Assembly (NCBI RefSeq): GCF_005049045.1
Contig: NZ_SUPK01000009.1
Coordinates: 167,169 to 231,168, forward strand
Length of the DNA: 64,000 nt
Direction of reading: 5' to 3'
From: Cohnella pontilimi
Lineage (GTDB): Bacteria; Bacillota; Bacilli; Paenibacillales; Paenibacillaceae
Under the pieces are notes generated by a model. That model made no database searches. It had not been told where the DNA came from and saw nothing but the letters and a program-made list of their open reading frames with translations. A program made the position numbers and the translations under genes. Of the stretch, positions 60,486 to 64,000 are shown one piece after another. Positions within the stretch are counted from its first letter, which is position 1. Each line of letters opens with the position of its first letter.

Positions 60486-60505
60486 TATTTATTGATCTAT
60501 AAATA
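60486..60505 (+). promoter_or_regulatory. Operator upstream of efflux gene
   Basis: TATTTATTGATCTATAAATA, a palindrome with one mismatched pair, 20 bp before the MFS start codon. It resembles the perfect palindrome at the tetR promoter. Confidence 0.72.
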
Positions 60506-60525
60506 AAAAGGAGATGAATTTCAAA

Positions 60526-61953
60526 ATGTTTACTGCATCTCGTATTCGTTTGTTGGCTGTGACATGCGCTGCTTTGTTTATGGCCATGCTCGACAATTTG
60601 GTGCTGGGTGTCGCCCTCCCTTCGATTCAGAAATCTTTTCAGGCGAGTGTGACCGATCTTCAATGGTTCATGAATGCTTATACGTTAGCCTTCTCGGTGC
60701 TGCTCATCCCCTTCAGCGTTCTCGGAGACAGGTTCGGACGAAAAAGAATGTTTTTAACCGGCGTCGTGCTGTTCACGCTCGGTTCCGCACTGTCCGGTTT
60801 GAGCGATAGCTCGATTCAGTTAATCTGCTCGAGAGCGCTGCAGGGAGTCGGCGGCGCGGCCATTGTGCCTTTGAGCCTAACGCTCGTTCACTCGGCCTTC
60901 CCTGAGAAAATGAGAGCCGCCGCGCTCGGCATTTGGTCCGGTATATCGGGCCTCGGCCTGTCCGTCGGCCCGCTGGTAGGCGGCCTGATCATTGAAGGAG
61001 CTCCTTGGCAGCTCATCTTCTGGGTCAACGTGCCGGTAGGTGTGTTAGCACTCGTTTTGGGCGGAATGTGGCTGCAGGAAGCGAAAGGGGAAAATAAACC
61101 GGTCGATCCGGTCGGGATTTTGCTGCTGGGTATGGGATTGTTCGGTGTCGTCTTCGGACTGGAACACGGCAACCAAGACGGATGGGGATCCATGACCGTA
61201 GTCGGTTCGCTGATTAGCGGCGTTTTGCTGCTCGGGTTCTTCTACTTATGGGAGCGGACTCGCAAGCAACCTTTCGTCCGCTTCCATTTTTTCCGAAACG
61301 GTAAATATTCAGCGTTGATCTTCGCGGGGTTTTGGATGAATGCGGGAATTTTCGGCTCCATCTTCCTTCTGACCCTGTTCCTGCAGCAGGCACAAGGCTA
61401 TTCTGCACTCGAAGCCGGTGTTCGCGAAATGGTGTGGACCGGCTGCACGATGATCGCGGCCCCTTTAGCTGGTTTGGCGGTATCCAAAATCGGCGGACGC
61501 ACCGTATTGTCGATCGGTATGTTGTTCCAAACGCTGGCGCTTCTCGGCTTCGGCGCCCTTATCTTCTGGGAAGGTGCGGACGTTCCGTTCGGGTACATTG
61601 CCCCGTTCATGATGCTTGCAGGCACAGGCATGGGCTTAAGCTTTACGCCTCTTGCACACGGGATACTGTCTTCTGTACCCGCGCAGTCATCCGGAGAGGC
61701 CAGCGGTGTGAGCAACGCCACTCGTGAACTCGGCGGCGTCTTCGGTATTGCAATCGGAGGGCTCATCTTCGAGTCGGGTTCCGTCATTCAAACCCCGACC
61801 GATTTCGGCGATCATGTGGTGCCGGCGTTGCTGGCCAGTTCAGCCATGATCGCGTTAGGTCTCATCAGTATTCTGCTCTTCGCACGATCCAGGGCCAAAG
61901 CGCAGCGTGAAATGGAACAACCGGTTGTAAGCAGCACGGAAATAACGGCATAA
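60526..61953 (+). CDS. DHA2 family MFS drug efflux transporter (EmrB/QacA type)
   Basis: A 475-residue transporter with about fourteen helices, the DHA2 layout. The motif LDNLVLGVALPSIQKSF near 24-40 is the DHA2 motif D1-type segment, GDRFGRKRMF near 71 is the MFS motif A, and GVGGAAIVPLSLTLVH with GIWSGISGLGLSVGPLVGGL is the antiporter motif C. ATG at 60526 lies 12 bp after AAGGAG; an ATG four codons upstream touches the ribosome site. It is regulated by the adjacent TetR protein. Confidence 0.93.
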   Translation: MFTASRIRLLAVTCAALFMAMLDNLVLGVALPSIQKSFQASVTDLQWFMNAYTLAFSVLLIPFSVLGDRFGRKRMFLTGVVLFTLGSALSGLSDSSIQLICSRALQGVGGAAIVPLSLTLVHSAFPEKMRAAALGIWSGISGLGLSVGPLVGGLIIEGAPWQLIFWVNVPVGVLALVLGGMWLQEAKGENKPVDPVGILLLGMGLFGVVFGLEHGNQDGWGSMTVVGSLISGVLLLGFFYLWERTRKQPFVRFHFFRNGKYSALIFAGFWMNAGIFGSIFLLTLFLQQAQGYSALEAGVREMVWTGCTMIAAPLAGLAVSKIGGRTVLSIGMLFQTLALLGFGALIFWEGADVPFGYIAPFMMLAGTGMGLSFTPLAHGILSSVPAQSSGEASGVSNATRELGGVFGIAIGGLIFESGSVIQTPTDFGDHVVPALLASSAMIALGLISILLFARSRAKAQREMEQPVVSSTEITA

Positions 61954-61973
61954 CACCATTATGCTACTAGAAC

Positions 61974-62010
61974 AGAGAGGTCACCCTAAAAAAGTGACCT
62001 CTCTCTTTTA
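61974..62010 (+). terminator. Terminator after efflux gene
   Basis: AGAGAGGTCAC/GTGACCTCTCT hairpin with CTTTT tail, 20 bp after the stop codon. Confidence 0.92.
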
Positions 62011-62036
62011 ATATATAGCCGTTCATACTGTAACGA

Positions 62037-62213
62037 TAATTTGCGAAATTACAGCAGCCAACCTGCGTACAAGTTTTCCACAACGACATTTCACGAAACT
62101 ACAGAACACTTTGGAGCAGCAATATGGTCCAATGGTTTCTCCAGTTTCGCAAAATGAAATTACAACGCATCATTACTTGCCAAATGGCATTCCTATTTCG
62201 CAAAATGTCGTTA
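62037..62213. repeat. Periodic array of four degenerate TTTCGCRAAAT-type repeats
   Basis: Cores at about 62040 (TTTGCGAAATTACA), 62089 (TTTCACGAAACTACA), 62144 (TTTCGCAAAATGAAATTACA) and 62196 (TTTCGCAAAATGTCGTT). They are all in the same orientation and spaced 49-55 bp apart. The core is itself nearly palindromic. Unrelated in sequence to the 11498 array. Confidence 0.75.
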
Positions 62214-62242
62214 GAGATCAGATGCCCCGGAAAGGTGAAAAG

Positions 62243-62281
62243 AAAAAAAAGCTCTCGAGATCGTGTTCATCTCAAGAGCTT
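62243..62281 (-). terminator. Terminator of the rRNA-tRNA operon
   Basis: AAGCTCTTGAGAT/ATCTCGAGAGCTT hairpin followed on the minus strand by eight T residues, 14 bp after the last tRNA. Confidence 0.92.
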
Positions 62282-62294
62282 GTTGTTTATGTAG

Positions 62295-62380
<86 letters not shown>

Positions 62381-62387
62381 ATGTAAG

Positions 62388-62464
62388 TGGCGCGCCCTAA
62401 GAGATTCGAACTCCTGACCTTTTGATTCGTAGTCAAACGCTCTATCCAGCTGAGCTAAGGGCGC
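62388..62464 (-). tRNA. tRNA-Arg (anticodon ACG)
   Basis: Anticodon loop CTACGAA between TTTGA and TCAAA; acceptor GCGCCCT/AGGGCGC; CCA encoded. A34 is expected to be changed to inosine. Confidence 0.96.
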
Positions 62465-62481
62465 ACGCTATGAAATTGTAG

Positions 62482-62555
62482 TGGAGGCGCCACCCAGATT
62501 CGAACTGGGGGTAAAGCTTTTGCAGAGCTTGGCCTTACCACTTGGCTATGGCGCC
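62482..62555 (-). tRNA. tRNA-Cys (anticodon GCA)
   Basis: Anticodon loop CTGCAAA between AAGCT and AGCTT; acceptor GGCGCCA/TGGCGCC; CCA encoded. Confidence 0.96.
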
Positions 62556-62565
62556 AGATATAAAA

Positions 62566-62640
62566 TGGAGCGGAAAACGGGATTCGAACCCGCGACCTTC
62601 TCGTTGGCAACGAGATGCTCTACCACTGAGCTATTTCCGC
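62566..62640 (-). tRNA. tRNA-Gly (anticodon GCC)
   Basis: Anticodon loop TTGCCAA between TCTCG and CGAGA; acceptor GCGGAAA/TTTCCGC; CCA encoded. Confidence 0.96.
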
Positions 62641-62649
62641 AGAAGTGAA

Positions 62650-62724
62650 TGGCTGGGGATCTAGGATTCGAACCTAGGAGTGACGGAGTCAAAGTCCGTT
62701 GCCTTACCGCTTGGCTAATCCCCA
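62650..62724 (-). tRNA. tRNA-Gln (anticodon TTG)
   Basis: Anticodon loop CTTTGAC between ACGGA and TCCGT; acceptor TGGGGAT/ATCCCCA; CCA encoded. Confidence 0.96.
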
Positions 62725-62744
62725 ATATTCATTTGGTGTAAAAA

Positions 62745-62821
62745 TGGGGCGATCGAGGGGACTTGAACCCCCGAGTGCCGGAGCCACAATCCGGTGCGTT
62801 AACCACTTCGCCACGACCGCC
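62745..62821 (-). tRNA. tRNA-His (anticodon GTG)
   Basis: Anticodon loop TTGTGGC between CCGGA and TCCGG; the extra G at position -1 is encoded opposite discriminator C; CCA encoded. Confidence 0.96.
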
Positions 62822-62834
62822 ATAATATTCAGTT

Positions 62835-62908
62835 TGGCAGGGGCAGCAGGAGTTGAACCCACACCAACAGTTTTGGAGACTGCTGTTCTACCATTAAACT
62901 ATGCCCCT
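62835..62908 (-). tRNA. tRNA-Trp (anticodon CCA)
   Basis: Anticodon loop CTCCAAA between GCAGT and ACTGT; acceptor AGGGGCA/TGCCCCT with discriminator G; CCA encoded. It is the likely ligand of the trpS T-box in this window. Confidence 0.95.
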
Positions 62909-62944
62909 ATGGTAAATCGTATGGGTACTCGACCATGGGTAAAC

Positions 62945-63029
62945 TGGTGGAGGCTGATGGATTTGAACCACCGAACCCAGAGGGAGCAGATTTACAGTCT
63001 GCCGCGTTTGGCCACTTCGCTAAGCCTCC
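62945..63029 (-). tRNA. tRNA-Tyr (anticodon GTA)
   Basis: Long variable arm; anticodon loop CTGTAAA between GCAGA and TCTGC; acceptor GGAGGCT/AGCCTCC; CCA encoded. Confidence 0.96.
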
Positions 63030-63046
63030 ACGACAACGAAAATCAA

Positions 63047-63122
<76 letters not shown>

Positions 63123-63145
63123 AAGGTGTGTAATTCTTTCATGGA

Positions 63146-63221
63146 TGGTGGCTCGAGACGGAATCGAACCGCCGACACGAGGATTTTCAGTCCTCTGCTC
63201 TACCAGCTGAGCTATCGAGCC
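63146..63221 (-). tRNA. tRNA-Phe (anticodon GAA)
   Basis: Anticodon loop CTGAAAA between GAGGA and TCCTC; acceptor GGCTCGA/TCGAGCC; CCA encoded. Confidence 0.96.
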
Positions 63222-63248
63222 GTTTGTTCTTCACTTTTTGAAGATAAA

Positions 63249-63325
63249 TGGCGGAGCTGACGGGATTCGAACCCGCGGTCTCCTGCGTGACAGGCAGGCA
63301 TGTTAGGCCTCTACACCACAGCTCC
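63249..63325 (-). tRNA. tRNA-Asp (anticodon GTC)
   Basis: Anticodon loop CTGTCAC between CCTGC and GCAGG; acceptor GGAGCTG/CAGCTCC; CCA encoded. Confidence 0.96.
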
Positions 63326-63357
63326 AGGAAGATTAACTCGATCAGTTCAGGTAAAGC

Positions 63358-63437
<80 letters not shown>

Positions 63438-63537
63438 TCGTTATTCATCATCTTCCATTTCAAGCGGCGTTTCTTATCATACCTTAAACCGTACCGCTTT
63501 TGCAACCCCAAATTTTTGAGATTCGAGAAGAAGATTT

Positions 63538-63612
63538 TGGTGACCCGTAGGGGATTCGAACCCCTGTTACCTCCGTGAAAGGGAGGTGTCTTAACCCCTT
63601 GACCAACGGGCC
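63538..63612 (-). tRNA. tRNA-Glu (anticodon TTC)
   Basis: Anticodon loop CTTTCAC between CCTCC and GGAGG; acceptor GGCCCGT with ACGGGTC (one G-T pair); CCA encoded. Confidence 0.95.
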
Positions 63613-63634
63613 ATGCGAAAATTTGTTTCTGGAT

Positions 63635-63685
63635 CCCCGAAAAGTAATCGGAATAAGCTGCAATGCATCGCGTCACTTTTTGGGG
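63635..63685. repeat. 51-bp hairpin element, copy 2, between tRNA-Ser and tRNA-Glu
   Basis: Arms CCCCGAAAAGT/ACTTTTTGGGG with G-T wobble at the fifth pair, where copy 1 has C-G. Same length as copy 1 at 54543-54593. It would form a hairpin inside the tRNA precursor. Confidence 0.88.
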
Positions 63686-63693
63686 TAAAATAC

Positions 63694-63786
63694 TGGCGGA
63701 GAGAGAGGGATTCGAACCCTCGAGACGCTTGTGACGCCTACACGATTTCCAATCGTGCTCCTTCGACCAAACTCGGACATCTCTCC
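63694..63786 (-). tRNA. tRNA-Ser (anticodon GGA)
   Basis: Long variable arm; anticodon loop TTGGAAA between CACGA and TCGTG; acceptor GGAGAGA/TCTCTCC; CCA encoded. Confidence 0.96.
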
Positions 63787-63789
63787 ATA

Positions 63790-63865
63790 TGGCTCCCCGA
63801 ACTGGACTCGAACCAGTGACAACACGATTAACAGTCGTGTGCTCTACCAACTGAGCTATCAGGGA
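63790..63865 (-). tRNA. tRNA-Asn (anticodon GTT)
   Basis: Anticodon loop CTGTTAA between ACACGA and TCGTGT; CCA encoded. It is the first tRNA after 5S rRNA, as in Bacillus clusters of this order. Confidence 0.96.
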
Positions 63866-63879
63866 ATATTGTAAAGCCG

Positions 63880-63997
63880 GCCTGGCGGCGTCCTACTCTC
63901 CCAGGACCCTGCGGTCCAAGTACCATCGGCGCTGGAGGGCTTAACGGTCGTGTTCGGGATGGGTACGCGTGGAACCCCTCCGCCATCACTACCAGAC
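63880..63997 (-). rRNA. rrf: 5S ribosomal RNA
   Basis: The minus strand contains the conserved 5S stretches CCCATCCCGAACACGACCGT and GATGGTACTTGGACCGCAGG, with terminal helix GTCTGGT/GCCAGGC closing the ends. About 118 nt, complete or nearly so. 23S and 16S should lie beyond the right edge. Confidence 0.94.
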
Positions 63998-64000
63998 CAA

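Larger units (their letters stand above)
61954..62294. other. 340-bp gene-free interval: two terminators and a repeat array
   Basis: It contains the efflux gene terminator, the ATTTCGCAAAAT-type repeat array (separate entry) and the terminator of the tRNA operon. No protein gene is supported; a 91-codon frame in the region reads through repeats, the terminator and a tRNA gene. Confidence 0.7.

Overview
The window looks like a chromosomal segment from a spore-forming Firmicute of the Paenibacillaceae type (Paenibacillus, Cohnella or a close relative; genus not decided). Reasons: spore genes throughout (cwlJ-gerQ, an alpha/beta SASP, ylbJ, lytH, yunB, a YjcZ-like peptide), Bacillus-style gene blocks (yhbDEF, liaFSR, yutD-lipA-lytH-yunB), a T-box in front of trpS, AGGAGG-type ribosome binding sites with many GTG/TTG starts, and a 5S-tRNA cluster whose order closely follows a Bacillus tRNA cluster. 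Base composition is moderately high in G+C by eye.

Layout. 1-5800: class B penicillin-binding protein, membrane transglutaminase, MFS transporter, small toprim protein. 5800-11320: SCO1-ctaB, cwlJ-gerQ, SASP, trpS with its T-box. 11490-12870: a zinc-ribbon IS1595-like transposase gene whose catalytic motifs look lost. A periodic array of degenerate 25-bp repeats precedes it and one inverted copy follows it. 12960-24700: M3 peptidase, DUF2225 protein, truncated haemoglobin, ylbJ, NAD kinase, yutD, lipA, lytH/yunB, a SRAP protein lacking its usual cysteine, a Nudix hydrolase and a P-loop kinase. 24713-38020: a long minus-strand block for amino-sugar or oligosaccharide use (deacetylase-like protein, acyltransferase-like protein, ROK kinase, NagA, ABC importer, Gfo/Idh dehydrogenase, sugar isomerase, YesMN-type two-component pair). 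38796-43733: TRAP transporter plus zinc dehydrogenase divergent from a GntR regulator, probably for a sugar acid.

43786-53523: TrmH methyltransferase, potassium-channel regulator KtrA, phnM without other phn genes, tandem TM2 proteins, prfC, two bactofilins with the MerR-like YhbD, a cyclase-family hydrolase and zwf. 53748-59334: small orphan genes, then a seven-gene envelope-stress operon in which a Psp module (PspA, PspC, PspA) is inserted in a LiaI-LiaFSR system. 59550-61953: YdaT-like peptide, TetR regulator and its DHA2 efflux pump, each preceded by the same AT-rich palindrome. 61974-64000: a second periodic repeat array, fifteen tRNA genes and 5S rRNA, all on the minus strand, so this is the tail of an rRNA operon entering from the right.

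The most unusual content is repetitive DNA: two unrelated arrays of degenerate repeats with about 45- and 50-bp spacing, and two 51-bp copies of one hairpin element, one lying between tRNA genes. The association of the first array with an intact but probably catalytically dead transposase resembles, in logic, the REP/RAYT arrangement of proteobacteria and is the best candidate here for an undescribed system.
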